A stretch of DNA of 31,999 nt from JBAWVR01 sp037147155 (GTDB lineage: Bacteria; Patescibacteriota; Minisyncoccia; Phycocordibacterales; GWA1-40-21), in assembly GCA_037147155.1 (NCBI GenBank), contig JBAWVR010000004.1:1-31999 (forward strand), given 5' to 3'. A model generated the notes under the pieces. The model worked only from the letters and a program-made list of their open reading frames with translations. It did no database searches and was not told where the DNA came from. Position 1 is the stretch's first letter, and each line of letters opens with the position of its first letter. The translations under genes were made by a program, and so were the position numbers. Positions 1 through 7,132 of the stretch are shown here, piece by piece.

Positions 1-2
1 AC

Positions 3-146
3 ATGTGTTTATATTACCACTGCGGAAGTGGTGCCAAGCTATTGAACCATTACGATTTATTTGACAAATTATTCAAAAAGGAGCACAATTTTGCCAGTAA
101 AAACCTGTTCCACCATCATCACCGGGAGACCTATCATGAAAACTAG
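3..146 (+). CDS. possible small ORF or 3' end of an upstream gene
   Basis: An open frame of 47 codons runs from an ATG at 3 to a TAG at 144-146. It may be the tail of a gene that begins left of the window. The product is Cys/His-rich: CGSG lies near residues 7-10 and HHHH near residue 38. I do not recognise a family. It overlaps the next small gene by 11 bases (ATG at 136), which is typical of translational coupling and is the main argument that it is translated. Against it: it is short, its left boundary is unknown, and a hairpin (ACCACT/AGTGGT around 16-32) lies inside it. Treat as tentative. Confidence 0.3.
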   Translation: MCLYYHCGSGAKLLNHYDLFDKLFKKEHNFASKNLFHHHHRETYHEN

Positions 147-270
147 CGAGAAATTGTCCCTCATCATTGTCACAATTCTTTGTCTTATTTTTCTGCTCTG
201 GTGTCGGCACTATGAGAAAAAACACTTTGGAAAGGAGGTTCCGATTGAAAATCAAACTTCCAAAGGTTAG
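136..270 (+). CDS. small single-pass membrane protein (44 aa)
   Basis: The protein has a short charged N-terminus (MKTSEK), one strongly hydrophobic segment at about residues 7-23, and a basic then polar tail (CRHYEKKHFGKE), so it is predicted to sit once across the cytoplasmic membrane. The ATG at 136 is preceded by GGGAG at 124-128, a 7-base spacing. An alternative start is TTG at 91 behind AAAAGGAGC (76-84), which would add 15 residues in the same frame. No family is recognised. It overlaps the ORF before it by 11 bases and the ORF after it by 26 bases, giving a compact run of micro-genes that ends at the terminator at 343-373. Confidence 0.5.
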   Translation: MKTSEKLSLIIVTILCLIFLLWCRHYEKKHFGKEVPIENQTSKG

Positions 271-343
271 CCCTGAGCAAATATTGGCACTAATTTTTAT
301 GGCCATGTTTGCTTCCGCTGCCTTTTTTATTAAAGGTTGCTAA
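245..343 (+). CDS. micro-protein, single hydrophobic segment (32 aa, TTG start)
   Basis: A very strong Shine-Dalgarno, AAAGGAGG at 231-238, lies 6 bases before a TTG at 245. The frame reads 32 codons to a TAA at 341-343. The product begins MKIKLPKVSPEQ, has a hydrophobic stretch at about residues 13-29, and ends in KGC. The near-perfect ribosome-binding site inside the 3' end of the preceding gene is the main evidence for translation. The stop codon runs directly into a Rho-independent terminator. Function is unknown; the C-terminal Cys and single membrane segment are only suggestive of a membrane-anchored peptide. Confidence 0.5.
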   Translation: MKIKLPKVSPEQILALIFMAMFASAAFFIKGC

Positions 344-373
344 AAAGCCCGCGTATTCATTCGACGGGCTTTT
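343..373 (+). terminator. Rho-independent terminator after the micro-gene run
   Basis: AAAAGCCCG at 343-351 pairs with CGGGCTTTT at 365-373: 9 bp with a 13-base loop, ending in a T-rich tail. It follows the 32-residue ORF immediately. Confidence 0.8.
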
Positions 374-387
374 GTTATTTAAAAATG

Positions 388-417
388 TTGACAAATTTTC
401 TCTAAATGGCATATTAA
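388..417 (+). promoter_or_regulatory. candidate sigma-70 promoter for the 38-aa ORF
   Basis: A perfect TTGACA -35 lies at 388-393. An 18-base spacer leads to TATTAA at 412-417. The promoter sits between the terminator of the preceding micro-genes and the next small ORF at 494, implying a leader of about 70 bases. Confidence 0.5.
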
Positions 418-493
418 TAATGTTCTTTCACAGGGATCAGTCAATTAAAACTTGTGGTCATGAACATTCGGAGTCATAAGAAAGGCGGTGGGT

Positions 494-610
494 ATGAAAG
501 CACGTTGGATGACATTGATAGAGTTTTTGTTTTACAACGTTTTAATTCTGATTTTACTTGCAACTTTTCTTCCAATGATTATCAATATCTGGACGAAGAA
601 GTCGGGTTAA
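494..610 (+). CDS. small single-pass membrane protein (38 aa)
   Basis: From the ATG at 494 the frame encodes 38 residues: a short basic N-terminus (MKARW), a continuous hydrophobic segment at about residues 7-32, and a basic tail (TKKSG). That is the profile of a positively flanked single transmembrane helix. The purine-rich GGCGGTGGG lies just upstream of the ATG. The ORF has its own upstream TTGACA promoter and is closed by a GC-rich terminator at 629-653, so it looks like a stand-alone monocistronic unit. Short membrane-spanning peptides of this form include toxins, small regulators and holin-like peptides; the sequence does not decide between them. A longer frame at 454-660 in another register looks like a chance ORF. 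Confidence 0.5.
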   Translation: MKARWMTLIEFLFYNVLILILLATFLPMIINIWTKKSG

Positions 611-628
611 ATCAATTAAGACCAAAAC

Positions 629-653
629 CCCCGGTCGCTTGTGCGAGCCGGGG
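629..653. terminator. bidirectional terminator between the 38-aa ORF and rplI
   Basis: CCCCGG at 629-634 pairs with CCGGGG at 648-653 around a 13-base loop. Five Ts follow on the plus strand. A-rich DNA precedes the stem, so it gives T4 on the minus strand. It serves both the plus-strand micro-gene and the minus-strand rplI. Confidence 0.75.
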
Positions 654-666
654 TTTTTAATTATTA

Positions 667-1116
667 TTATTTTTCTAATCCTTTCACCACTACCTTGAAT
701 TTTACTTTTACACCTTGAGCTTCGACTTCCACCTCATGCCCCCCTACTTCTTTCAGATTTTTCTCAAGCAAAATGTATTCTGGCAAAATGTCGATATGTG
801 CCTGTTTTTTCAATTCTAGAGCTAACTGCTCCTTGTGAATACCGGCGAACAAGTGACCAATGTCATTGGTTTTACCACTAATCTCTAGCGTGGTCTCACG
901 GATAGCTGCCAAGTTTTTTCTCAATATCTCTTCGTCAACACGCTTAAAATCTGATTCTTTTTTCTTCATCAAATCCACACGCTTGACATTCTCTGGAGTA
1001 GCGGTAATTGCTTCTTTGTTTGGAATCAAACTATTTAGAGCGAAGCCATCAGCCACATCCTTAACATCATACTTTTTACCAACTTTTCTAACGTCTTTAA
1101 TCAAGATTATTTTCAT
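667..1116 (-). CDS. rplI: 50S ribosomal protein L9
   Basis: L9 bridges the two ends of the large ribosomal subunit through a long connecting helix and binds 23S rRNA near the base of the L1 stalk. The 149-residue length matches bacterial L9. The N-terminal RNA-binding lobe is clear: MKIILIKDV, then GKKYDVKDVADGFALN (about residues 13-28) and SLIPNKEA, the counterpart of the family signature G-x-x-V-x-V-x-x-G-Y-x-R-N-x-L-x-P. A charged helical linker and a C-terminal lobe ending VKVKFKVVVKGLEK follow. Here the usual G-Y-x-R-N is G-F-A-L-N. It lies 31 bases downstream of the S41 protease gene on the same strand and probably shares its transcript. L9 is absent from some CPR lineages, so its presence helps place this genome. 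Confidence 0.93.
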   Translation of the reverse strand: MKIILIKDVRKVGKKYDVKDVADGFALNSLIPNKEAITATPENVKRVDLMKKKESDFKRVDEEILRKNLAAIRETTLEISGKTNDIGHLFAGIHKEQLALELKKQAHIDILPEYILLEKNLKEVGGHEVEVEAQGVKVKFKVVVKGLEK

Positions 1117-1147
1117 CGGAATATTATTACCTTTTAATACCTATAAT

Positions 1148-2380
1148 CTACTTCATTTGGTCCAGAACTTCAATAGCCTTGGCCAATTGCTTGTCATTTT
1201 TCTTGACTATATCTTCTTCGGTCAACTTTACTTCATAATCTGGCTTTAAACCTTGTTCAGAGATAGAATAGCCATTTGGAGTGAGCCAGCGAGCAATAGT
1301 TACCTTGAGTGAGCTATCTTCAGGCATACTAATCAACTCCTGGACTGAACCTTTACCGTAAGTCTTGGTGCCCACCAATTTGGCGAGACCTTGGTCACGG
1401 AGAGCTCCGGCCATAATTTCTGAGGCTGAAGCAGAACCGCCGTCAACCAAAATTACTAACTTCAACTTATCATTAAAAATATTGAAACCAAGACTGCGAT
1501 GAATTTTTTCATCCTTACCATCCGCACCAGCTTCGCGCACAATCACTTTACCCATCGGCAAAAACCAACTTGTCATATGTACAGCAGCTTCAAGATAACC
1601 ACCGGGGTTACCACGCAAGTCGATAATCAGTCTGTCCTTGCCTGATTCTGAAAACTCTCTCAGGGCATCACGGAAGAAATCTGCAGATTTAGCATAAAAG
1701 TTGTATACTCGAATTACAAACACATCTCCTTTGATTTCAGTATCGATTGTCGGAATATTAATTGTATCGCGCACTAGAGTTTTTTCTATTGGTGTACTCA
1801 GACCTTCGCGCAAAATTTTTACTTTAACTTCACTGCCTTTTGGTCCACGAATAATTTTTACCGCATCTTCAGACGTCATATTTTGTGTACTAGTCCCATT
1901 GATTTCCAAAATCTTGTCACCTGGTCTAATATCTGCTCTAAAAGCAGGCGTGCCCTTGAGTGGAGCGATAACTGTCAAAATCCCATCCTTGAGTCCAATC
2001 TCCATACCCACTCCTTCAAAGTCACCACTAATATCTTCATTAAATGATTTGGATTTTACTGGAGGCATAAAAACTGTATACGGATCATTGTAAGCACTGG
2101 TCATTCCCTGAATAGCACCCCAAACGCGCTCATCAATAGTTGGCTTCTTACTCTTGGCACTAGTTACAAATTTCTGATCAAGAACTTTCCACGCTTCCCA
2201 AAAAGGAGCCATGTCAATCTCGGTTGAACTAGCTACTGTGGCCAAAGCTGCATTGTTAATCACCAGACCATTGGTCGGATCTTTCTTTTCCCCATACTGC
2301 ATACCAAACCAAAACGCCAAACAAAAACCAGCCACCATCAAAAGTGGCAAACCGTAATAGCTCAGTGATTTATCTTTCAT
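1148..2380 (-). CDS. S41 family C-terminal processing peptidase (CtpA/Prc type), membrane-anchored
   Basis: This is a periplasmic or extracellular serine protease that trims or degrades proteins from their C-termini. An N-terminal membrane anchor covers residues 8-27. A PDZ domain spans about 118-190 (GVGMEIG, PGDKILEINGTS, IRGPKGS). The S41 core contains DLRGNPGG (254-261), the nucleophile motif GGSASASEI with Ser318, and the general base in TYGKGSVQ with Lys343. The 25-residue Ser-Lys spacing matches known C-terminal proteases. The 410-residue length is normal for CtpA. It diverges from corA across a 98-base intergenic region that carries promoters for both. Substrates are not indicated by the context. 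Confidence 0.93.
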   Translation of the reverse strand: MKDKSLSYYGLPLLMVAGFCLAFWFGMQYGEKKDPTNGLVINNAALATVASSTEIDMAPFWEAWKVLDQKFVTSAKSKKPTIDERVWGAIQGMTSAYNDPYTVFMPPVKSKSFNEDISGDFEGVGMEIGLKDGILTVIAPLKGTPAFRADIRPGDKILEINGTSTQNMTSEDAVKIIRGPKGSEVKVKILREGLSTPIEKTLVRDTINIPTIDTEIKGDVFVIRVYNFYAKSADFFRDALREFSESGKDRLIIDLRGNPGGYLEAAVHMTSWFLPMGKVIVREAGADGKDEKIHRSLGFNIFNDKLKLVILVDGGSASASEIMAGALRDQGLAKLVGTKTYGKGSVQELISMPEDSSLKVTIARWLTPNGYSISEQGLKPDYEVKLTEEDIVKKNDKQLAKAIEVLDQMK

Positions 2381-2389
2381 ATGCGTACC

Positions 2390-2418
2390 ATTATCGCAAA
2401 AATTAAACTTTTATTCAA
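2390..2418 (-). promoter_or_regulatory. promoter of the S41 protease gene, near-leaderless
   Basis: On the minus strand TTGAAT (plus 2413-2418), a 17-base spacer and GATAAT (plus 2390-2395) preceded by TGC give a good extended -10 promoter. The box ends 9 bases before the ATG at 2380, so the predicted leader is only 2-3 bases. Confidence 0.6.
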
Positions 2419-2440
2419 GCGATGGTGTGGATTAAAAAAC

Positions 2441-2468
2441 TTGTTTCGATAAAATATAATGTTATAAT
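2441..2468 (+). promoter_or_regulatory. promoter of corA, near-leaderless
   Basis: TTGTTT at 2441-2446, a 16-base spacer and TATAAT at 2463-2468 with TGT directly before it form an extended -10. The ATG at 2479 is 10 bases beyond the box, giving a predicted leader of about 4 bases. A second TATAAT lies at 2455-2460. Confidence 0.6.
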
Positions 2469-2478
2469 AATTCTAGTT

Positions 2479-3393
2479 ATGTTAAAAAAATACACCTACA
2501 AAAATTTGACTTGGATTGATGCTGAAAATCCAAGTAAAAGTGAGGTTGGTTCTTTGATGGAAGAGTATGATCTTGACCCAGCAGTAGCTCAAGAAATATC
2601 CTTGCCTACTTACAAACCAAAGATTGTTCGTAATGACAAGTATATTTATCTTGTCTTGCATTTTCCTGCCTATCGCCACACGCACTGCGGTGATATGCCT
2701 CAAGAAATTGATTTTGTAATTGGTTCAGATTTTCTAATCACTACTAGTTATTGTCATGTAGATCAGATTGAAAACATTGCCAAGATTTTCGAAGTGCAAT
2801 CAATGATTGAGAGAGATTACTTTCAAGATAATCCCGGTGCCCTCTTTCACTACATAATGAAAGAACTCTACAAAGGACTAAGTGATGAAATTGATTATAT
2901 TAACGATTCTCTTCAAACTATTGAAAAGAAGATTTTCCAGGGCCAAGAGAAACAAATGGTCATCGCCCTATCTGGCGTCAACCGCAATCTTCTAAATTTT
3001 CGCAACTCCATTGACTCACAAACAGAGGTGATTGAAGACTTGGAAGACATTGGACGTGAATTTTTTAGTTTGAGCTATGTTTACAACTTAAACGATATTG
3101 CTAGCGAACATTTTAAAGTCCAGAAGGCTTTGGAAAAAAATATTAGTCTTTTGTCTGAACTTCGCGAAACCAACAACTCACTACTTTCTACCAAACAGAA
3201 CGAAATTATGAAGACGTTGACTATCATTACCGTCATTGTGATGCCATTTAGTATTGTGGCTAGTATGTTTCAAATGGGTATGACTTATGCTCCTATTGTT
3301 GGTATGGACTATGACTTTTACTGGGTTGTTGCATTTGAAATACTTATAGCTATACTAATATTCATCATAGCCAGACGCAAAAAGTGGTTATAA
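2479..3393 (+). CDS. corA: CorA-family magnesium/divalent metal channel
   Basis: CorA proteins are homopentameric inner-membrane channels for Mg2+ (or Co2+/Ni2+). The long soluble N-terminal domain (residues 1 to about 240) is typical. It is followed by two transmembrane helices (about 243-265 and 278-297) and a basic KKWL end, as in Thermotoga maritima CorA. The signature loop after the first helix, normally Y-G-M-N, reads MGMT (residues 266-269). The Asn is therefore replaced by Thr, which is unusual because this loop forms the ion entrance. I start the gene at ATG 2479: the N-terminal extension from 2422 would lie upstream of, and across, the -10 box. Length from here is 304 residues, close to the family norm. 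Confidence 0.85.
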   Translation: MLKKYTYKNLTWIDAENPSKSEVGSLMEEYDLDPAVAQEISLPTYKPKIVRNDKYIYLVLHFPAYRHTHCGDMPQEIDFVIGSDFLITTSYCHVDQIENIAKIFEVQSMIERDYFQDNPGALFHYIMKELYKGLSDEIDYINDSLQTIEKKIFQGQEKQMVIALSGVNRNLLNFRNSIDSQTEVIEDLEDIGREFFSLSYVYNLNDIASEHFKVQKALEKNISLLSELRETNNSLLSTKQNEIMKTLTIITVIVMPFSIVASMFQMGMTYAPIVGMDYDFYWVVAFEILIAILIFIIARRKKWL

Positions 3394-3394
3394 T
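3389..3394 (+). promoter_or_regulatory. -10 box overlapping the corA stop codon, for cysS
   Basis: TATAAT at 3389-3394 overlaps the TAA of corA (3391-3393). The first cysS ATG (3403) lies 8 bases beyond the box, so a leaderless cysS transcript is possible besides read-through from corA. No good -35 was seen. Confidence 0.4.
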
Positions 3395-3402
3395 TCAAAT
3401 TT

Positions 3403-4869
3403 ATGTTAAATCTTCTGTCAAAAATCTGGCCCATCTGGAATCCCAAGAATCCGGTAGAAAATCTTGAAATGAACAATCTGTATCTTTTCAATAGTTTGAC
3501 TCACAAGAAAGAATTATTTAAACCCATCAATCCGGACGCAGAGGTGGGCATGTATACTTGTGGTCCTACCGTTTACAACTTCCCTCATCTTGGCAATCTT
3601 CGTACTTATGTGTTTGAAGATGTTTTAAAACGCATCTTATCATACGACGGCTACCGTGTTAAACATGTTATGAATATCACTGACGTCGGACACCTGACCG
3701 GCGATCAAGACATGGGTGAAGACAAGCTGGAGCGTGAAGCCAAAAAAGAAGGCAAAGATGCTTGGGCTGTCGCTAAGTTTTACACTGATGCTTTTTTTAC
3801 AGATGCTAAAAATTTAAATATTATTACACCAAATGTAGTTTGTAAGGCTACAGAACATATTGCTGAGCAAATTGAATTACTAAAGGTTCTGGAGAAAAAA
3901 GGTTTTACTTATAAAACTTCTGACGGTATATATTTTGATACTTCAAAGGTAGCTGACTACGGCAAGCTTAGTGGTCAAAAATTGAGCGATCTTATGGAAG
4001 GGGCTCGCATTGAGAAAAATGACGACAAGAAAAATCCAACAGACTTTGCTTTGTGGAAATTCTCCCCTACCAACGAAAAACGTCAAATGGAATGGCCTTC
4101 ACCTTGGGGTGTGGGTTTCCCTGGTTGGCACATTGAGTGTTCGGCGATGAGTATGAAATATTTAGGTGACCACTTTGATATTCATTGTGGCGGTGTAGAT
4201 CACTTAACTATTCATCACACCAATGAAATCGCTCAGACTGAAAGTGCAACTGGCAAGAAGCCATGGGTTAACTATTGGATTCATGGGGCGTTTCTAAATA
4301 TTGCTGGTGGTAAGAAGATGGCCAAGAGTTCCGGTGACTTTATTACTGTGACCAATACTTTTATTGATAAAGGTATGAGCCCTCTCATCTATCGCTATGC
4401 TTGTTTGGCAGTACATTATCGTAAGCCAATGGAATGGAGCGATGGCTCGATTGAATCCGCTAAAAATGGTTATGCGAATTTGCTAAATAAAATTTCTACT
4501 CTGGGTGACAAGATTGGCAATATTGACGAGACCCTTCAACAAAAATTTCTCTTGGCGATTAATGATGATATGAATATGGCTCTGGCCTTGTCTATCGTTC
4601 AGGAAGTTTTGAAAGCAAAAATTTCTAATGAAGATAAACTAGCTACTATTTTAGATTTTGATAAAGTGCTCGGCTTAGAATTAAACAAGTCAATTAAAAA
4701 AGCTGGTAGCGAAGATGTACCAGATCATGTTAGTAAATTGGTTATCCAAAGACAAAATGCTCGTGATTCCAAAAACTGGGCTGAGTCTGATAGACTACGA
4801 GACGAAATCAAGAAGCACGGCTATGAGGTAAAAGATACCAGTAACGGTCCGGAAGTGAAGAAAATTTAA
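3403..4869 (+). CDS. cysS: cysteinyl-tRNA synthetase
   Basis: This class I synthetase charges tRNA-Cys in the cytoplasm. The N-terminal catalytic core shows the zinc-binding Cys in MYTCGPTVYN, the HIGH-type motif PHLGNLRTY, the metal and cysteine-binding HIECSAM and DIHCGGVDHLTIHHTNE, and the KMSKS-type motif KKMAKSSGDF. A C-terminal anticodon-binding helical region ends with the typical RDEIKKHGYEVKDT. The 488-residue length fits. Usual CysRS proteins begin close to MNNLYLFNSLTHKKE, so ATG 3469 is a plausible alternative start. I keep 3403 because a -10 box is placed exactly for a leaderless start there. The gene is closed by an exceptionally long perfect hairpin. Confidence 0.95.
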   Translation: MLNLLSKIWPIWNPKNPVENLEMNNLYLFNSLTHKKELFKPINPDAEVGMYTCGPTVYNFPHLGNLRTYVFEDVLKRILSYDGYRVKHVMNITDVGHLTGDQDMGEDKLEREAKKEGKDAWAVAKFYTDAFFTDAKNLNIITPNVVCKATEHIAEQIELLKVLEKKGFTYKTSDGIYFDTSKVADYGKLSGQKLSDLMEGARIEKNDDKKNPTDFALWKFSPTNEKRQMEWPSPWGVGFPGWHIECSAMSMKYLGDHFDIHCGGVDHLTIHHTNEIAQTESATGKKPWVNYWIHGAFLNIAGGKKMAKSSGDFITVTNTFIDKGMSPLIYRYACLAVHYRKPMEWSDGSIESAKNGYANLLNKISTLGDKIGNIDETLQQKFLLAINDDMNMALALSIVQEVLKAKISNEDKLATILDFDKVLGLELNKSIKKAGSEDVPDHVSKLVIQRQNARDSKNWAESDRLRDEIKKHGYEVKDTSNGPEVKKI

Positions 4870-4870
4870 T

Positions 4871-4918
4871 AATTAGGCCCAAAAAAGACGCTGTTTAGCG
4901 TCTTTTTTGGGCCTAATT
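4871..4918. terminator. 21-bp perfect hairpin terminator after cysS
   Basis: The arms at 4871-4891 and 4898-4918 are perfectly complementary over 21 bp, with the 6-base loop TGTTTA. The stem itself carries A6 and T6 tracts next to the GC core, so it could end transcription in either direction. It isolates cysS from dnaB. Confidence 0.85.
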
Positions 4919-4978
4919 TAATCCCCAGCTTAAGCACATATTTTTCCCCTTTTGCCTATTCCCCGCCAAACTTAATAT

Positions 4979-4987
4979 TGCTAAAAT
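4979..4987 (+). promoter_or_regulatory. extended -10 promoter of dnaB
   Basis: TGC at 4979-4981 followed by TAAAAT at 4982-4987 forms an extended -10. The predicted start of transcription is near 4994, giving a leader of about 39 bases before the ATG at 5033. No convincing -35 was seen. Confidence 0.4.
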
Positions 4988-5032
4988 AGACACATTGATA
5001 AATTAACCACTTGAATAAAAACGAGTAAAATT

Positions 5033-6385
5033 ATGGTCACCAGAATTCCACCACAAAATATTGATTCCGAAAAAGCTTTGCTTGGATCTATCATGCTTGA
5101 TCCGGAAAAGATTTATGACATCGCCGACATCGTGCGACCAGAAACTTTTTACGTGGAAAAACATCGTATTATTTATAAGACAATGGAAGAGTTGAGTGGC
5201 AAGAAAGAACCAATCGACCTCGTCACTGTTTCCACCAAACTCAAAGAAAAAAGTCAGTTGGATCAAATCGGTGGTATGTCTTATCTCACCGAATTGGTCA
5301 ACATGGTGCCATCTGCTTCAAATGCCGAACACTACGCTAGTATTGTTCATAAAAAATATTTGATGCGTAAATTGATTTCCGCCTCAGAAGATATTTGTAA
5401 TCTAAGTTATGACGAATCTAATGATTCCGAAGTGGTCATCGACAGCGCGGAAAAAATGATTTACGAAGTGGCACAGTCTACCTCAGGTAAAAAGTTTATT
5501 GCTTTGGGTGATGCTTTGGGCGAAGCTTGGACACGTTGGGAATCACTACACAATTCACCTGAAGGTATGCGCGGTGTACCAACCGGTTTTCGTGAACTCG
5601 ATAATAAACTATCTGGTCTACAAAAATCCGACTTGATTATTCTAGCCGCTCGACCTTCTTGTGGTAAGACCTCTCTCGCTCTCGATATTGCTCGTAATGC
5701 CGCTATTCGTCATGGCAAGCATGTGGCTATCTTCTCTCTGGAAATGGCTACTCAGCAACTCGTCGACCGTATGGTCTCAGCTGAATCACGTGTGGATGCC
5801 TGGAAGCTCCGTACTGGTAAGCTCAATATGGACACTGAATTTAGTAAGCTCCGTGATTCACTTGAACCATTGTCTAAAGCCCCGATTTTTGTTGACGATC
5901 AACCAGGTACAAACATTTTAAAAATGCGTGCTACTTTGCGCCGCTTACAAAACGAAAAGCAAGTTGACCTCGTAATCGTAGACTACCTCCAGCTCATGGC
6001 GTCTGTGCATGCCAAGAGTGACAACGTGGTTCAGCAAATCACTGAAGTTTCTCGTTCTCTCAAACAACTGGCTCGTGAATTTAACGTACCAGTCCTCGCT
6101 CTCTCTCAGCTCTCTCGTGCCGTGGAACAACGTGGTGGTCGCCCTCGCCTCTCTGACCTTCGTGACTCTGGTTCTATCGAACAGGACGCCGACGTGGTTA
6201 TGTTTATTCACCGTGAAGACAAATACAAAGACGCAGCCGAAAAAGACAACATTGCTGAAATCTTGATTGAAAAGCACCGTAACGGTCCAACAGGTGTTGC
6301 CAAACTTTACTTTGATCAGGAGAAATCGACTTTTCTTAACATTGACAAGCAAGAGCAAGACGACTTTGGCAAAGCAGGATTCTAA
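5033..6385 (+). CDS. dnaB: replicative DNA helicase DnaB
   Basis: DnaB is the hexameric 5'-3' helicase at the replication fork. The N-terminal domain starts canonically (PPQNIDSEKALLGSIMLD). The RecA-like C-terminal ATPase has Walker A ARPSCGKTS near residues 206-214, Walker B VDLVIVDYLQLM, the sensor region LALSQLSRAVEQR, and the arginine-finger region RLSDLRDSGSIEQDADVVMFIHR. The 450-residue length is standard and no intein interrupts it. recR follows after 9 bases on the same strand, forming a replication/repair pair. Codon use is unusually rich in CGT and CTC compared with flanking genes, which fits high expression. Confidence 0.96.
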   Translation: MVTRIPPQNIDSEKALLGSIMLDPEKIYDIADIVRPETFYVEKHRIIYKTMEELSGKKEPIDLVTVSTKLKEKSQLDQIGGMSYLTELVNMVPSASNAEHYASIVHKKYLMRKLISASEDICNLSYDESNDSEVVIDSAEKMIYEVAQSTSGKKFIALGDALGEAWTRWESLHNSPEGMRGVPTGFRELDNKLSGLQKSDLIILAARPSCGKTSLALDIARNAAIRHGKHVAIFSLEMATQQLVDRMVSAESRVDAWKLRTGKLNMDTEFSKLRDSLEPLSKAPIFVDDQPGTNILKMRATLRRLQNEKQVDLVIVDYLQLMASVHAKSDNVVQQITEVSRSLKQLAREFNVPVLALSQLSRAVEQRGGRPRLSDLRDSGSIEQDADVVMFIHREDKYKDAAEKDNIAEILIEKHRNGPTGVAKLYFDQEKSTFLNIDKQEQDDFGKAGF

Positions 6386-6394
6386 TAAATTTTT

Positions 6395-7015
6395 ATGGAT
6401 ACTATTACCAAACTTAGCAAAATATTTTCTGAATTCCCAGGCATTGGTCCACGTCAAGCCAAGCGTTTTGTCTATTTTCTTCTTTCTCGTCATGATGGGC
6501 ACATCAACGAACTAATAGAACTTTTGGCAGATCTAAAAAAACAAATTAGAGTTTGTAATGAATGTTACCGCTTCTTTTCTGATAGTCAAAAAACTCATAG
6601 CACTTGTGATATCTGTCGCCAAAACAATCGAAACCATCACGAACTCATGATTGTTAGTCGCGATGTTGACCTAGAAAATATTGAGAAAAGTCATTCTTAC
6701 ATGGGACTATACTTTGTCTTGGGTGGTAATGTGCCAATCCTTGATAAGAATCCAGAAGACAAAATTCGCTTGCGTGAGCTCTTGACCAAAATTGAACGTC
6801 AAAGTGCTGAGGGGCTAAACGAAATTATTTTTGGTCTTAATGCCAATCCAGAGGGTGAATATACAGAGGAATATTTGCGAAAAATCTTGGCTCCTTTGAC
6901 TCAAAAAAATAATATTAAATTATCTATTCTTGGTCGCGGACTATCTACCGGTACCGAACTCGAATATTCTGATTCTGACACTATCAAAAATGCCCTATTG
7001 AATAGACATTCTTAG
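6395..7015 (+). CDS. recR: recombination protein RecR
   Basis: RecR works with RecO (and RecF) to load RecA on gapped DNA. The parts appear in order: helix-hairpin-helix FPGIGPRQAKRF (about residues 14-25), a C4 zinc finger CNEC...CDIC, and a Toprim domain with the Y-M-G-L-Y-F-V-L-G-G motif. The C-terminal ATP-like loop GLNANPEGEYTEEYL corresponds to the family's N-P-x-x-E-G-E-x-T. The 206-residue length is normal. One oddity: the Toprim strand that usually reads V-V-E is IVSRDVD, so the conserved acidic residue appears to be Ser. It is probably co-transcribed with dnaB. Confidence 0.94.
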   Translation: MDTITKLSKIFSEFPGIGPRQAKRFVYFLLSRHDGHINELIELLADLKKQIRVCNECYRFFSDSQKTHSTCDICRQNNRNHHELMIVSRDVDLENIEKSHSYMGLYFVLGGNVPILDKNPEDKIRLRELLTKIERQSAEGLNEIIFGLNANPEGEYTEEYLRKILAPLTQKNNIKLSILGRGLSTGTELEYSDSDTIKNALLNRHS

Positions 7016-7017
7016 TT

Positions 7018-7046
7018 TTTACAAACCGTAGTCTTTGTGATATAAC
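7018..7046 (+). promoter_or_regulatory. promoter of the NTPase-CYTH gene
   Basis: TTTACA at 7018-7023, a 17-base spacer and TATAAC at 7041-7046 with TGA directly before it make a strong extended -10 promoter. It starts 2 bases after the recR stop. The predicted transcription start is near 7053, leaving a leader of about 80 bases. Confidence 0.65.
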
Positions 7047-7081
7047 TTGAATAGAAAAACGGGCAATTCTGTCCAACCTGA

Positions 7082-7103
7082 ACCTTGATAAAGGTATTTT
7101 TTT
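7082..7103 (+). promoter_or_regulatory. terminator-like hairpin in the leader (possible attenuator)
   Basis: ACCTT (7082-7086), the loop GATA and AAGGT (7091-7095) are followed by A and seven Ts (7097-7103). This small intrinsic-terminator shape sits inside the leader, between the promoter and the AGGAGAG ribosome-binding site (7121-7127). A further weak stem, GGGCA/TGTCC, lies just upstream. The stem is only 5 bp, so attenuation is a guess. Confidence 0.3.
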
Positions 7104-7132
7104 AATGTCACCCAAAACACAGGAGAGCAACA

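Noticed and set aside
454..660. A 68-codon frame overlapping the 38-residue micro-ORF
   Set aside because: It runs through the terminator and ends in its stem. The 494-610 frame in another register has a coherent membrane-peptide profile.
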